Origin: Diabrotica undecimpunctata
Lineage: Eukaryota > Arthropoda > Insecta > Coleoptera > Chrysomelidae
Reading direction: 5' to 3'
DNA length: 64,000 bases
Assembly (NCBI RefSeq): GCF_040954645.1
Contig: NC_092804.1
Span: 89,803,816 to 89,867,815 of the forward strand
Shown: piece after piece, positions 1 to 11,754 of the stretch
Layout of the letters: each line of letters opens with the position of its first letter
Position numbering within the stretch: position 1 is the first letter of the stretch
Notes under the pieces: model-generated
Seen by the model: the letters and a program-made list of their open reading frames with translations, nothing else
Database searches by the model: none
What the model was told of the DNA's origin: nothing
Program-made: the position numbers and the translations under genes

Positions 1-330
1 AAATTTTCACTCGGTGGAATATAAATGTTGCATATTGAGATCTTTATATCACTATTAATTGTGATTGCAACAACTTCTAAGGGTGTATTTAAAGGTATTA
101 GTTCTGCTTCGTACATTTGGTTGATATAGATTGCTACTCCACCACTTGCTTTATCTCTATTGGTCCTGTTTTTATAAAAGCATTTAAAACCCTTTAACCT
201 TGCATGGTAAGAATCTTTGAAATGAGTTTCTTGAAGGCAAATAACTGATGGTGTTTGTTGAGCAATTAACTTTTGTAACATTTCGCAACGGGTGTTGTAC
301 CCGTTGAGATTCCATTGTATGATACATCTG
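1..330 (-). CDS. I-type retrotransposon ORF2, N-terminal endonuclease (partial, runs off window)
   Basis: Reading the minus strand from about 330 down to 1 gives one open frame that begins like an apurinic endonuclease (EEP family) of non-LTR retrotransposons. Motifs seen are IIQWNLNGYN, then VICLQETHF with the catalytic Glu, then ASGGVAIYI and ICNIYIPP. The frame runs off the start of the window, so the rest of the endonuclease and all of the reverse transcriptase lie outside. It sits directly 3' of the ORF1 at 335-1642 and its frame is open into the ORF1 end, so the true start is unclear because no good ATG precedes the first motif. The first motif closely matches the start of ORF2 at 44535 (IIQWNINGYY), so both are copies of one I-type family. 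This protein would nick target DNA for target-primed reverse transcription. Confidence 0.85.
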
Positions 331-334
331 AATG

Positions 335-1642
335 TTAAGTACTTAAGTTTTCTTGAGAGGATGAGAGTTCGCTGTCCATTGATGCAGATGTTCTGGAGAG
401 TTGATGCTGTAATTTTCTTTTAATGTTTGTGATTTTTGTTTTCAGCTTTTTTGAGCTTTGAGTGTACATAGTGTCCAGATCCTTAAGGAAACCTGGTACA
501 TTGTCTGTATAGGTTTTAAGAAGATCCAATATGTCTGCGTTGTGTGGGGCTGATTCAAAGAAATTTAAAGTTTGGTTATAGTTCAGTGTAAAATTGTTTT
601 TATCGTCTTCAAACATTTGTTGTAATGGTTGCATTTCATCGTGAATGGATTTTTCCGGTTTAATTTTTTTGGGTTTGGGTTTTTGAAATGTAGGTTGTTT
701 GTGGAGGTCTTCAAGCGGTGGTGTAGACTCTGACATTTGTCGTTTAATGGAAATCGTTGAAGTTTCTTGGGCTACCGTTTCAGATGTTTTCATTGGTTCC
801 GTATTCTGTTTATTTCGTTCTTTGGTACTTACATTGACATTTTGATTAACTGAAGATGCGCTTATGTTTTGACAAGATTCATCATTAGACGCTAAAGTGT
901 TGGCGGCTTCTGTGCATTGGGCGAAATTCTCTAATGAAGTTTGCTCGTTATGTTGTAGAAGTGGGCATACTACAGCTAAGTGACCTGCTTGTTTACAAGA
1001 AAAACATTCAAGGTTGTCGGTTGCTAAGAAAATTCTGTATGATGTATTGTCGAAATTTATTATGAAAGAAGCTGGCAATATTGCATTGTTTTCTAAAGGA
1101 GTAATATACGTTTGTCGGCGAAAGCTGAGAATATGACTAAATTCTGGGCGAGACGCGTTTATTTTAAGAAAGTTGATAGGCGATAATAGATTTAGACCTA
1201 GCTTTATTAGCTCTGCTTCTAAAATAGAATGTGGTATGCTGGGGCATACATTGGATAAAACAATTCTTTGACTTGGAGTGATTAATTTGCGGGCAGTGAG
1301 AATTTGATTGTTGACTTTAATTGAACCATAATTTTTTAAGAAGTTATCTACTAGTTCTTTTGAGGATAAGTAAATGCATATTCTATTTTGAGAAATCCGT
1401 GAGGCGAAAATAATATCTTTAGGATTTACAGTACTGCCCAAGGCTATTAGATAATCTTCAATTTTTACGTCGTCAATGGAAGTAAATAAGATATCTTGCT
1501 GTTTATCGGGAAATTTGGATGATGTTTGATTTTTTGTTGTAATTGATGCGTATGATTGGGAATTGTATTGAGTTGAAGTACTAGATATGGGAAGGTTCAG
1601 AGGAGGGTTAGGGACATGGTCCCCTGGATTTTTGTTATCCAT
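335..1642 (-). CDS. I-type retrotransposon ORF1, gag-like nucleocapsid protein, intact
   Basis: This is a 435-residue uninterrupted frame. A CCHC zinc knuckle (CFSCKQAGHLAVVC, residues 213-226, spacing C-X2-C-X4-H-X4-C) follows a conserved block at about residues 50-205 that aligns by eye with ORF1 of the element at 43226-44499 (shared: DYLI.LG..., NVCPSIPH, SYRIFL). The C-terminal half is Ser/Thr/Lys-rich and ends in a helical, probably coiled-coil segment. Gag-like ORF1 proteins of I elements bind the element RNA and form the RNP. ORF2 follows directly. The start is the first ATG after the 5' leader. It is intact, unlike most frames here, so this insertion may be recent or still under selection. 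The single knuckle separates it from Jockey ORF1, which has three. Confidence 0.85.
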   Translation of the reverse strand: MDNKNPGDHVPNPPLNLPISSTSTQYNSQSYASITTKNQTSSKFPDKQQDILFTSIDDVKIEDYLIALGSTVNPKDIIFASRISQNRICIYLSSKELVDNFLKNYGSIKVNNQILTARKLITPSQRIVLSNVCPSIPHSILEAELIKLGLNLLSPINFLKINASRPEFSHILSFRRQTYITPLENNAILPASFIINFDNTSYRIFLATDNLECFSCKQAGHLAVVCPLLQHNEQTSLENFAQCTEAANTLASNDESCQNISASSVNQNVNVSTKERNKQNTEPMKTSETVAQETSTISIKRQMSESTPPLEDLHKQPTFQKPKPKKIKPEKSIHDEMQPLQQMFEDDKNNFTLNYNQTLNFFESAPHNADILDLLKTYTDNVPGFLKDLDTMYTQSSKKLKTKITNIKRKLQHQLSRTSASMDSELSSSQENLST

Positions 1643-1890
1643 TATTTAAACGCCACATTAATAATTTAAATTGTGGCTGAGTACGGTCCTGTTCACCTGA
1701 AGAACTTGTTTTGATATTTCAACAAAATTTCGAAAAATGATGGGTGTTTTTCGATTGACAATAAATGCTTAAATATATGTAAACAAACTTTGTTTACTTA
1801 CTGGTTTTTGCAGATTCAACCGTTGATTTTAGATGGATTTGATTATAACACTGTTTTTGTTTAATGAAAACTAATTAACTAAATACTTAA
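1643..1890 (-). other. Probable 5' UTR of the I-type element
   Basis: Non-coding stretch upstream (on the minus strand) of the intact ORF1. Its outer limit is uncertain because I could not identify the target-site duplication: the other end of the element lies outside the window. From about 1890 to 2180 I see no gene. Confidence 0.4.
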
Positions 1891-2189
1891 TAATGTGTTT
1901 TACTTTTTTAAACTCGATAGCTTTGGAACTCGTATTAAATACGTCTATTCACTTTGCTGTCTCGATGCGAACCAAAGACACTTTATTGAACGACGTAAAA
2001 GTAAAATGATAAGAAATTCCAATCAAGATTTTGAAGCAGCTTTGCTCCATTGGTCCATTTTTGTTGCTTTTTGTCACTGTTTCTCCTTTCTCTTTATCAT
2101 CATCATTACGTAGCGCTACAACATTGGGTGAGACTTCACTAACTTTTCTCTAAGTTGATCGATTTTCCACGAATCTGTAATCAAACGAA

Positions 2190-3000
2190 ATGTTAATTTT
2201 TTGAGATATGATTGGAAGTTTTCTCTCCATTGCATAATGAGACGCCCAAGTGGCATTCTTCTGTGCTAACTTCCTTCCATACTAGTTTTACAAGTTTGAC
2301 ATCTTGACGTCTATGCATGTGTCCGATCTACCTTAAGCGATTTATTTTTCTGAACAATATCGTTATAAGAGCTTTATTTATTCAGTATATGTTCTTATTC
2401 TATACGGATTGGTAAGCGATATGATAATGAGGTTAAAACATTTTTCTTATTATTTTTCTTTCATATATTCGTAGTTCTTCCCTATTTTGTCCATGATTCG
2501 CATCCATGTATTAAAATAGGTCTAAAGTTTGAATTATGCTCTGTGATTCTTTAGTGGCATTATTATTAACCACGATTATTTATTCAAGATATTTAAAGTG
2601 TTCCATATTTTCGAAATTGTATTTGTTAACTTTAATATTTTATCTAGATTTATTGAATTGGTCTCTTTTGTTGATTCGCTTGTATTTGGTTTTCATTTCG
2701 TTGATTTTAAGTGAAACATTTTTCGTGCTCTCTTCACTTTATTGAAGTTTGTGGACGGGAGAGTTTCTTATTAGAGTTATGAGATCTATATCATTAGCAT
2801 ATGCTAGGAGTGCTTTGTCCCTTGGGCCGTTAATGGAGTACATCTTAAATAGGCGTTATTTCTATTTTAGTAAGCTGTTCATTAATTTTTTGACTATTTG
2901 AATCGAAAATCTGTATTTTATTCGACTGTTTTATAACACAGAGTTTCTTGGAGCATATTTTCATCTTTGGTTTCCCGTATCATTATTACAAGGATTTTGC
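2190..3000 (-). pseudogene. RTE-type reverse transcriptase remnant (unit A copy 1)
   Basis: The minus strand reads as a broken RT C-terminal half. There is a catalytic box AYANDIDLI near 2800, where the first Asp of the usual YADD is Asn. A thumb/CTD region recognisable from the better copy at 36250-36435 (HGCESWTMTK) follows, and the end near 2240 reads PLGRLIMQWRENFQ, the typical GRPR.RW end of RTE-type ORFs. Frames are broken by several indels and stops. It cannot encode an active enzyme. It is part of repeat unit A and was copied along with it. Confidence 0.65.
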
Positions 3001-3091
3001 TGGATATCGACATAGTAAACCCGGTGGTATGTACATGATGTCATAACCAACGTTCAAAAATTTTTCTTACTTTAAATTCATGATTATTTTA

Positions 3092-3334
3092 CTAGGGAAT
3101 ATAGCGTTGTTTAATAATAATAAAGTTCAAGCAAAAATTCCTATTTGCATTAACTCGGTAATGATAATTCTGCTTCCCGATACCAAGTAGCAGTCCCAAA
3201 AACATTAAAGCTGCTACACTCATGCTTCTCATTATCCAACAATTAGCCAGTCCAGAACTATACGCATTATTATGGTACTGATATTGCTGCTGCTCCTCAT
3301 AAGTGAATAGAATATGCAAGGAAGGTTTTGACAA
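3092..3334 (-). CDS. Recurrent 80-codon open frame in unit A (unknown)
   Basis: A short open frame beginning MSKPSLHILFTYEEQQQYQY. I do not recognise a family. The same frame is open in three other copies: 12711-12914 (minus), 34942-35184 (plus) and 56281-56559 (plus). Degenerate versions occur near 59390-59600 and 53930-54130. The residues have no transmembrane or catalytic pattern I can name. Persistence of one frame could mean weak coding constraint, but recent common ancestry of the repeat copies explains it equally well. Treat it as hypothetical. Confidence 0.25.
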   Translation of the reverse strand: MSKPSLHILFTYEEQQQYQYHNNAYSSGLANCWIMRSMSVAALMFLGLLLGIGKQNYHYRVNANRNFCLNFIIIKQRYIP

Positions 3335-3729
3335 TTTAATAGGATTTTGTGTGTTAGAATATTATTTCTCCGAGAAAGTGAAGAATATCTATTTGCTATC
3401 CGGATTTAATCCATAAATTAAATAATAGAATGCTATAAAATAATGCTAGTAGTAGCAAAAAAAAAGCGGTCTAATAGTCACTAATGAGAAAATCAAATAA
3501 ATGTTGGTTAACATACAAAAGAGAGGATCTAGAGTAGGGCATAACGGAACAATAAAGCCATATAATTTTGAAAGATTGCTGCGTCTTAGATATCGTAGGT
3601 AACGTTGTTACATAAGAAACAAAAGGAAATATTCAGGTAGCTAACTGATTTATACGTATATATAACCCTCTTTTAAATCCAGAAGTCTAATTTGAATCCC
3701 TAAAATCAGGATATATAAAATAGTAATCA

Positions 3730-4110
3730 AAACAGTGCTAATGTGTGGATACGTGACGAGAACGTATTAATTAGACCAGGATTGCTAGAAAAGCCATCAG
3801 AGGTATTTTCCGACCTCAGAGGTCCGAGTACTAACCAATACCGAACAGAACTAATTCCAAGGTCAAACACATATATAAAGATAGCAACGTCGTACAAGAA
3901 ACTAAATCTCAATGCTAAAGTTGCTCTAGCTTTATCCAAAGATTCTATAATAACTGCATTGCCAAGTTAAATTGGGAGGATGCCCCAAGAATTGGGAGGA
4001 TGCCCCAAGAGAAAAAATGCCTTTAGGACTTCCACAAATGAAGGGGAAGGTAACATATGGTCAGATTTAGGAATAATGAGACTCTCTACCTACCCATTAT
4101 ATTTATCAAC
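3730..4110 (+). pseudogene. RTE-type RT C-terminal remnant, plus strand (unit A copy 1)
   Basis: In shifting frames the plus strand reads like the C-terminal end of an RTE-type ORF: a PVLMCGYVTRT-like segment, then NCIAKLNWED, then MPLG, then IWSDLGIM. The cleanest copy is at 60000-60340 (HIYKDSNVVQE, AGYIQRLSNNCIAKLNW, KMPLGRPR). Frameshifts and stops are present. The 3970-4010 stretch also carries a short tandem duplication (gaattgggaggatgccccaa twice). Confidence 0.6.
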
Positions 4111-4731
4111 ACCTGCTCCTACCTACAATCAATACTTATCTGTTGTGGACTATCAAATCAATTACATGTAATCAAACGAACTAGGCTTAAAAAAAAATTA
4201 TCCTAGGAAAGGCACTTCAGAAATATTGACATAAATTTTAAAAACGTCATTTACCTGGCTGTATTTTCAATAGGAATGAGAAGACAAACAGAAGAAAAGG
4301 CAATAGAATCTTGTTCCGTTCTGACTATACGATGACGATGATCTTTATATAACATATAGGGAGAAAGAGAGAATAATGTTTATGTTCAATTTAGAATTCG
4401 CTGGTTTTCTCCCTTTTGAATTGGGTATGTATATGTATTACCATAGAAAATAAAAGCAAGAGAACTATAATTATAAAACGAAAAGATTACGAAATGAAAA
4501 GATTATAAAAATCCCTTATATTTACACAGACTGTTTTACAAAAGGTGAACGAATGAGCATAAAAAGACAGCTGTTTTAAAAACTTAATATTATTAGACGA
4601 ATTTAGGATCAATTTCACTCAAAATATGATATGCTAAAATATGATACGACAGGAAAAAAGGCAATGACTTTTACAGCTGATTGCCACATAAATATCAATG
4701 TAACCCAAGTATGATGATTTTGCCACAGCAA

Positions 4732-6240
4732 ATTTAAAGTGTTCCATACTTTCGAAATTGTAGTTGTTGACTTTAATGTTTTTTCTAAATTTATTAAATT
4801 GGTCTCTTCTGTTGATTCGCTTGTATTTGGTTTCCATTTCGTTGATTTTAAGTAAAACATTTTTCGTGCACTTTGTTAAAGATGTTTGCGGACCGGAGAG
4901 AGTTTCTTATGAGATCCATATCTTTAGCATATACCAGGAGTGCTTTGTACCTTGGCCCGTTAATGGATTACATCTTAAATAGGCGTTATTATCTATTTTA
5001 GTAAGCTGTTTATTGATTTTTTGACTATTTGAATCAAGAATCTGTACTTTAGTCGACTGTTGAATAAAACAGAGTTTCTTGGTACATATTTTTATCTCTG
5101 AATTTTTGTTTGCCGTATCATTATTACAACAATTTTGCTGGATATCGACATAGGGAACCTGGTGGTATGTACATGATGTTTCCATAACCAACGTTCGAAA
5201 ATTTGTCTTACTGTAAAATCATGATGATTTTACTAGAAAATATAGTGTTGTTTAATAATAATAAAGTTCAAGCAACAATTACTATATGCATTAACTTGGT
5301 ACTGTTGGTGTGTTAGAATATTATTTTTCCGAGAAAGTGAAGAATATCAATTTGCTATCCGGATTTAATCCATAAATTAAATATTAGAATGTTATAAAAT
5401 AATGATATTAGCATAAAAAAACGGTCTAATAGTCAGTAATAAAGCATATAAATGTTCTTTAACATACGAAAGAGATGACGTAGAGTAGGGCATAACGTAA
5501 CAATAAACCCATATAATTTTAAAGGATTGCAACGTTTTAGATACCGTAGATAACGTTGTAACATAAGAAATAAAAGGGAATATTCAGGTAGCTAATTGAT
5601 GTATATATAACTCTTATAATACTTTTAAATTCAGAAGTCTAATACGACTCTCTTAAATCAGGATATATAAAACAGTGATTAAACCAGTGCTAATGTGTGG
5701 ATATGTGACGAGAACGCTGACAAAACAATGTACGTGAAACTCAGGTATTAATTAGATCAGGATTGCTAGAAAAGCCATCAAAAGTATTTTCCGACTTACA
5801 AAGGTCCGCGTACTAACCAATACCGAACGGAACTAATGCCAAGGTCAAACACATATATAAAGACAGCAACGTCGTACAAGAAGCTAAATCTCAATGCTAA
5901 AGTTGCGCTGGCTATATCCAAAGGCTGTATAATAACTGCATTGCCAAGTTAAATTGGGAGGATGCCCCAAGAGAAAAAATGCCCTTAGGACTTCCACAAA
6001 TGAAGGGGGAAGGTAACATGAGGTCAGAGTTAGGAATAATGAGACTATCTACTGACCCATCATATTTATCAACACATGCCTGTTCAACTACCTGCTATCC
6101 TACCTATAGTCAATACTCATCTGTTGGGGACTATTAAATCAATTACATGTAATCAAACAAACCAGGCTTAAAAAAAGTTATCCCAGGAAAGGCACTTCAG
6201 AAATATTGACATCAATTTTTAAAGCGTTATTTACGTGGCT
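4732..6240. repeat. Composite repeat unit A, copy 2 (5'-shortened)
   Basis: Joined directly to the end of copy 1 (ttgccacagca at 4731), this copy resumes at the position equivalent to about 2592 in copy 1 (aaagtgttccatactttcg) and runs through to the ttacgtggct motif near 6240. It contains the minus-strand RTE remnant (4740-5070, catalytic box now YAKDMDL) and the plus-strand RTE remnant (5690-6060). The 80-codon frame is lost to a deletion near 5300. The spacing of equivalent points is 2140 bp (copy 1 to 2) and about 1994 bp (copy 2 to 3). The stretch 6240-6310 resembles part of repeat unit B. Confidence 0.7.
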
Positions 6241-6977
6241 TATTAAAATTTAAATTTTTAATGAAAAGTAAAAGATTAGCCATTTGTTATGGGGTTCAAA
6301 GAAGAACCTTCACGATGTTAATTTTTTGAGATATGATTGGATGTTTTCTCTTTATTGCATACTGAGACGCCCAAGTGGCATTCTTCTGTGCTAACTTCCT
6401 TCCATACCAGTTTTACAAGTTTGACATCTTGGCGTCTATGCATGTGTCCGATCTACCTTAAGCAATTTATTTTCCTAAACAATATCGTTATAAGAGCTTT
6501 CTTTATTCAGTATGTGTTCTTCTTCTATACGGATTTGTAGCGATATGATAATGAGGTTAAAACAATTTTCCTATTATTTTCCTTTCAAATATTCGTAGGT
6601 CTTCCTTATCTGTTTTAGTCATTGTCCATGATTCGCATCTATGTATTAAAATAGGTAAAAAGTTTAAATTATGATCTGTATTTCTTTAGTGGCATTACTA
6701 TTAACCGTGATTATTTATCTAAGATATTTAAAGTGTTCCATATTTACGAAATTGTAGTTGGTAACTTTAATATTTTATCAAGATTTATTAAAGTTCACAT
6801 CGATACTCCAAACCGAGCGGACGTTAGGTGGTTCTCCGTTATCAACGTGCGACCGGTTTTATCGAATTGAACAGATAACTAAATGTTAAGTGATTAAAAA
6901 GCAATCAATTAGTAATAGACGTAAAAACAATAAACTCATCAAATTAAATTTAAAAACAATTCAGTAATTTATTTATA

Positions 6978-8468
6978 ATGTTTCCAACGGGAAATGGACC
7001 AGGATTCGACAACTACATAGTTAGCCAACAAATGCAAAATGTAAACAGCCAGCCATTACCAATCCAGTATCCATCAAACCAAATGAATTGTTACCCACAA
7101 ATGCAGATTCCAAACAACACACAGGGTCAATCACAAATCAACAATATACAGGGTTATCCACAAATCTCATCACAAACACCAGGTATGTACAATATGCAAA
7201 TAAATCAACCTACCACCAATTCTTCGACGAATATGATATTTCCGCCCAATCAAGAACAATATATAAATCAACAAAACGCGCCACACAACAGCAATATAAA
7301 TAACAGAAATAGCCAGCAATACTACAGAATGTCATCAACAAGCGATGACGAACCAGAAAGTGCAAATGTGTCAACAAAAAACTCATGGCAAGTAGTTAAA
7401 ACTACAAAACGCAGAAAAATCAGATCAAATGTAGAAACAGACAAAGAAGATGATACCATTACACTATCGAACAAATATAATACACTAACGGATACCCAAG
7501 AAAATGAAACCAATCAAAATGAAACAGCGCCAAGAAAACCTAAACCACCACCAATATTTGTTTACGGTGTAAGCGACTTCCCAGAAATGAGGAAAAAATT
7601 TACAGAAATAGCTGAAGCTGAACAATACGAAACCAGGACTATGGCAAATAATACAGTCAAAATAATTTGTAATGATCCAGAAATATACAGAAAATTATCA
7701 AGATATATGAGAGAGAACAACATTATTCATCACACATATCAACCAAAGGAAGAAAGGGCCTATATGGTCGTAATTAAATACCTTCACTATTCACATGCAA
7801 CAGAAGATATCAAAGAAGAACTGACAAAACTGGGTCACAAGGTAAGAAACATCATTAATGCTAAACATAGGATTACAAAAGAGCCGGTAAATATGTTCTT
7901 TGTTGACCTTGAACCATCAGACAATAACCAAGATATTTATAAAATTCAGAAATTACAACACTGCAATATACAAATTGAACCACCCATAAAAAACAAAAAT
8001 ATCATCCAATGTATGAGATGTCAATTATATGGCCATTCAAAAACATATTGCAATAGACCATATGTCTGTGTGAAATGTGGAGGGCAGCACAGTACAAACA
8101 GCTGTAAAAAGAACAAGAACACACCAGCTACGTGTGCTTTATGTGGAGGAGATCACCCAGCTAACTATAAAGGATGCGAATATTATCGTAATTTAAATAG
8201 AAATAAAAATATAGGACAAACTACATATAATCATCACCAAAATATGTCGCAAGCACGTAACAGAAATTTTATACCCAATACAGTAAGACCAAATGTAAGC
8301 TATGCTAATGCAGCGAGTAATAGACAACCTCCTGCTGCTCCTTCGGATAATCAAGATTCAAACACTATTCTTATGAAGTTTTTAGAAGAATTCAAAGCCA
8401 TGTTTAATCAAATCTTGCAACAAAACAGCATGGTAATAAACATGCTAAGTAAACTCGTATGCAAATAA
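6978..8468 (+). CDS. Jockey ORF1, gag-like protein with three zinc knuckles, intact
   Basis: A 496-residue open frame. The N-terminal ~115 residues are Gln/Asn-rich and low in complexity. A basic stretch (KTTKRRKIRSN) follows. The central part (about 185-340) is the Jockey gag core, with an RRM-like block around ERAYMVVIKYLH and KLGHKVRNI. Three knuckles follow: CMRCQLYGHSKTYC, CVKCGGQHSTNSC and CALCGGDHPANYKGC (about residues 345-401), typical of Jockey, TART and HeT-A gag proteins. It would bind element RNA and take it to the nucleus. It overlaps ORF2 by 10 bases (ORF2 ATG at 8459). No lesion is seen. Confidence 0.9.
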   Translation: MFPTGNGPGFDNYIVSQQMQNVNSQPLPIQYPSNQMNCYPQMQIPNNTQGQSQINNIQGYPQISSQTPGMYNMQINQPTTNSSTNMIFPPNQEQYINQQNAPHNSNINNRNSQQYYRMSSTSDDEPESANVSTKNSWQVVKTTKRRKIRSNVETDKEDDTITLSNKYNTLTDTQENETNQNETAPRKPKPPPIFVYGVSDFPEMRKKFTEIAEAEQYETRTMANNTVKIICNDPEIYRKLSRYMRENNIIHHTYQPKEERAYMVVIKYLHYSHATEDIKEELTKLGHKVRNIINAKHRITKEPVNMFFVDLEPSDNNQDIYKIQKLQHCNIQIEPPIKNKNIIQCMRCQLYGHSKTYCNRPYVCVKCGGQHSTNSCKKNKNTPATCALCGGDHPANYKGCEYYRNLNRNKNIGQTTYNHHQNMSQARNRNFIPNTVRPNVSYANAASNRQPPAAPSDNQDSNTILMKFLEEFKAMFNQILQQNSMVINMLSKLVCK

Positions 8469-11136
8469 AGTTCTTTTTACGAATAGCTGAATGGAACGCC
8501 AATGGCCTGCTGAATCATAAGGACGAGGTGATAATATTTCTACAACAAAATTTTATAGATATATTATTAATAAGTGAGACACATTTTACAGACAAATCGT
8601 ATTTTAAAATACCTCATTATCTAACGTACCATACTAATCACCCAGACAAGACAGCCCATGGAGGTACAGCAATCTTGATCAAACAATCAATTAAACATTT
8701 CATGATGGAAAGTTATATAACAGACTGTATCCAAGCTACAGTAATTAAAGTGTGCTCATTACCTTACGAAATAATAATAGCAGCAGTATCAGTAATAGCC
8801 CTCCAAAGCACAATATTAAAAAAAACGATTTCGGATCCTTCTTCAATACTCTAGGTCCAAAATTTATCGCAGCTGGTGACTTTAATAGTAAACACACTTA
8901 CTGGGGATCAAGATTAATAACAACAAAGGGAAGAGAGCTCTATAGCTTAATGCAAGAAAATAAATACTCATATTTATCAACAGGAACACCAACGTACTGG
9001 CCAACGGACTCCAAAAAAAGACCAGACCTCTTAGATTTTTGCATCATAAAAGGAATATCTAACACCTTTATGGATATAGTTCCAAGTTATGACCTATCTT
9101 CAGATCATTCACCAATTATTGCAACAATTAGCACATGCGTTATTAACAAACAACCTACTCCAAAACTGCATGGACCTAGAACAGATTGGAACCTTTACCG
9201 AAAAATACTAGATGAAAACATTAAACTAAATGTAAGACTAAAAAGCCCTTCAGAAATAGAAGCAGCTACAAACAACCTTATAACTTTACTGCAAAACGCT
9301 GCAAAAGAAGCGACACCGAACGATGCAGATAAAAATAAAATCGAGAAAAGAATAAATATTCCATTAGAAATTAAAAAGCTCATTGCTGAAAAAAGAAGAG
9401 CAAGAGCCAAATGGCAACAAAGTCGGAACCCAGCGGATAAAACGTTTTACAATCGCTTAACCAATAAATTAAAAACACAACTAAAAATGGCAAGAGAAGA
9501 GTCAGTCAAAAAATATGTAACACAACTTAATAGATACGACCATTCAATATGGAAACCAATCAAATCATCCTTAAAACCTCAAGCAATATCCCCACCAGTA
9601 AGAAAAACCACAGACACACAGAACCAATGGGCAAGAAGCGATAAAGAAAAATCAGAATTATTTGCTGAACATTTAGCAACAGTATTCCAACCACACAACA
9701 ATGAAGAAGATCAAGAAATTATTAATTATTTAAACTCAGAACAACCATCAGTAAATCCAATAAAATTAACAACACCCAAAGAACTTAAAGAAGAAATCTT
9801 AAGACTAAATATCAAAAAGTCACCAGGAATTGACCTAATAACACCAAAAATGCTAAAAGAATTACCAAAAAAGGGTATAGTAATCCTTACATATATATTT
9901 AACGCAATATTAAGATGTAATTATTGGCCTAACAATCTAAAAATTGCAGAAATACTATTATTTCCAAAACCAGGAAAGGATCCAAGTGAAGTCTCATCCT
10001 ATCGACCTATCAGTCTGTTATCAACAATCTCCAAATTACTAGAAAAACTTTTAATAAAAAGAATAGATCCAGACTTTACAGGCGCAGATTGGATACCAAA
10101 TTATCAGTTTGGATTTCGACGAGAACACTCAACTATCCAGCAATGTCACCGAATAACCCATAAAATCAATACCGCATTAGAAGAAAGGGAATATTGCCCA
10201 ATGGTATCACTAGATGTACGTCAAGCTTTTGATAAGGTTTGGCATAAAGGACTTCTTTATAAAATTAAACAAATATTACCACCATTCTTTCGAATACTTA
10301 CATCATACTTATAAAACCGACAGTTTAGAACAAAAGTAAATGGAGAAATATCCAAAACGCATCCCATTAAGGCGGGAATTCCACAGGGAAGCGTCCTGGG
10401 ACCTTTATTATATATATTATATACATCTGATCTACCAACATCACATAACGTAACAATTGGCACATTTGCAGATGACACAGTAGCACTTACAAGTCACAAA
10501 CACATTAACATAGCTACACAACAACTCCAAGACTATTTGTATGAGCTTGAAAACTGGCTAAAACAATGGAAAATAAAAATAAATGAAAACAAGTCAACCC
10601 ACGTAACTTTTACTTTAAGACGAGAAACACCACCACCAATATATATCAACAATGAGGAAATACCCAGGACTAAAACAACCAAATACCTAGGGCTACACCT
10701 GGACCAAACCCTGTGTTGGAAAGAACACATCACCAAAAAAAGAAAACAAATACAACTAAGACAAAAAGAAATCAATTGGTTAATTGGAAAAAACTCCAAG
10801 CTGTCAATAAATAATAAAATTCTAATTTATAAAACAGTTATCAAACCAATATGGACATATGGCATAGAGCTATGGGGCTGTAGTAGTAAATCTAATATTG
10901 CTATTATGGAAAGATGCCAATCAAAAATCTTAAGAGCAATTGTTGATGCACCCTGGTACGTAACCAACCAAAGAATCTATGAGGATCTCAATATCTCAAC
11001 AGTGAAAGAAGTATACCAGCAAAAGAAATTACAATACATTCAAAAAGTGAACACACACTCCAATCCATTAATTTCCGCAATACCTCAACATCGAGTTATC
11101 AGAAGACTAAAGCGACGTTGGCCAACAGACCAGTAA
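8459..11136 (+). pseudogene. Jockey ORF2, endonuclease plus reverse transcriptase, two lesions
   Basis: The endonuclease starts with RIAEWNANGL and LLISETHF, and continues with GGTAILIKQ, AAGDFNSKHTYWGS and SSDHSPI (catalytic E, D, N, D, H visible). The RT domain has KKSPGIDLI, SSYRPISLLS, NYQFGFRREHST, SLDVRQAFDKVWH (motif A), AGIPQGSVLGPLLY and FADDTVAL (motif C), then the thumb and C-terminal region with IWTYGIELWG. A frameshift lies near 8787, just before the PPKH endonuclease motif, and an in-frame TAA at 10312-10314 follows TSYL. After that stop the same frame continues to 11136. No RNase H domain, as expected for Jockey. Clearly a recent but now inactive copy. Confidence 0.9.
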
Positions 11137-11754
11137 CATGGACCCGTGATTCTCTCACTGGAGGGGACCACATCATGCCAGAACCAAGGGACAGGACCTA
11201 AACTCATCACATTAACTTATAGAATACATTGTTTTATTCTGATTGTTAATTTATTAGTTATAATAAAAAAAAAAAAAAGATTTATTAAATTGGTCTCTTC
11301 TGTTGATTCGCTTGTATTTGGTTTTCATTTCGATGATTTTAAGTAAAACGTTTTTCGTGCTCTCTTCACTTTATTGAAGATGTTTGCAGACGGGAGAGTT
11401 TCTTATGAGATCTATATCATTAGCACATGCTAGGAGTGCTTTGTACGTTGGCCCGTTAATGGATTACATCTTAAATAGGCCTCATTTCTATTTTAGTAAG
11501 ATGTTCATTAATTTTTTGACTATTTGAATCAAGAATTTATATTTTATTCGACTCTTTTATAACACAGTGTTTCTTGGTGCATATTTTCATCTTTGGTTTT
11601 TTGTATCCCGTATCATGAGTATAAGGATTTTGCTGTATATCCACAAAGGGAACCCGGTGATATGTACATGATGTTTCCATAACCAACGATCGAAAATTTG
11701 TCTTATTGTAAAGTCATGATGATTTTACTAGGAAATATAGTGTTGTTTAATAAT

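Larger units (their letters stand above)
2189..4731. repeat. Composite repeat unit A, copy 1
   Basis: First of three head-to-tail copies of a composite repeat. It starts near the motif tttttgagatatgattgg (again at 6318) and ends at ttgccacagca (again at about 14343). In order it holds a decayed RTE-type reverse transcriptase C-terminal part on the minus strand (2190-3000), an 80-codon open frame on the minus strand (3092-3334), and a second RTE C-terminal fragment on the plus strand (3730-4110), so two RT remnants face each other. No intact gene is present. Segments of the same unit recur inverted in the arms at 34-37 kb and 57-60 kb and around 53-54 kb. Confidence 0.75.
6793..11276 (+). mobile_element. 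Jockey-clade non-LTR retrotransposon, nearly intact
   Basis: A 4.48 kb element with a 5' UTR (6793-6977), ORF1, ORF2, a 3' UTR of about 130 bp and a poly(A) tail ending near 11276. It is flanked by a target duplication agatttattaaa (6781-6792 and 11278-11289). The empty site is visible in the unit A copies at about 2645 and 4787, where aaatttatt or agatttattga continues directly into the same flank. Only one frameshift and one stop interrupt ORF2, so this is a young insertion. Confidence 0.9.

Noticed and set aside
1895..2113. 72-codon open frame on the plus strand
   Set aside because: No family resemblance, lies at a repeat junction, and has ordinary AT-rich composition. Judged a chance frame.
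4615..5191. Several overlapping short frames on both strands
   Set aside because: They lie in other frames of unit A copy 2, whose real content is RTE debris.
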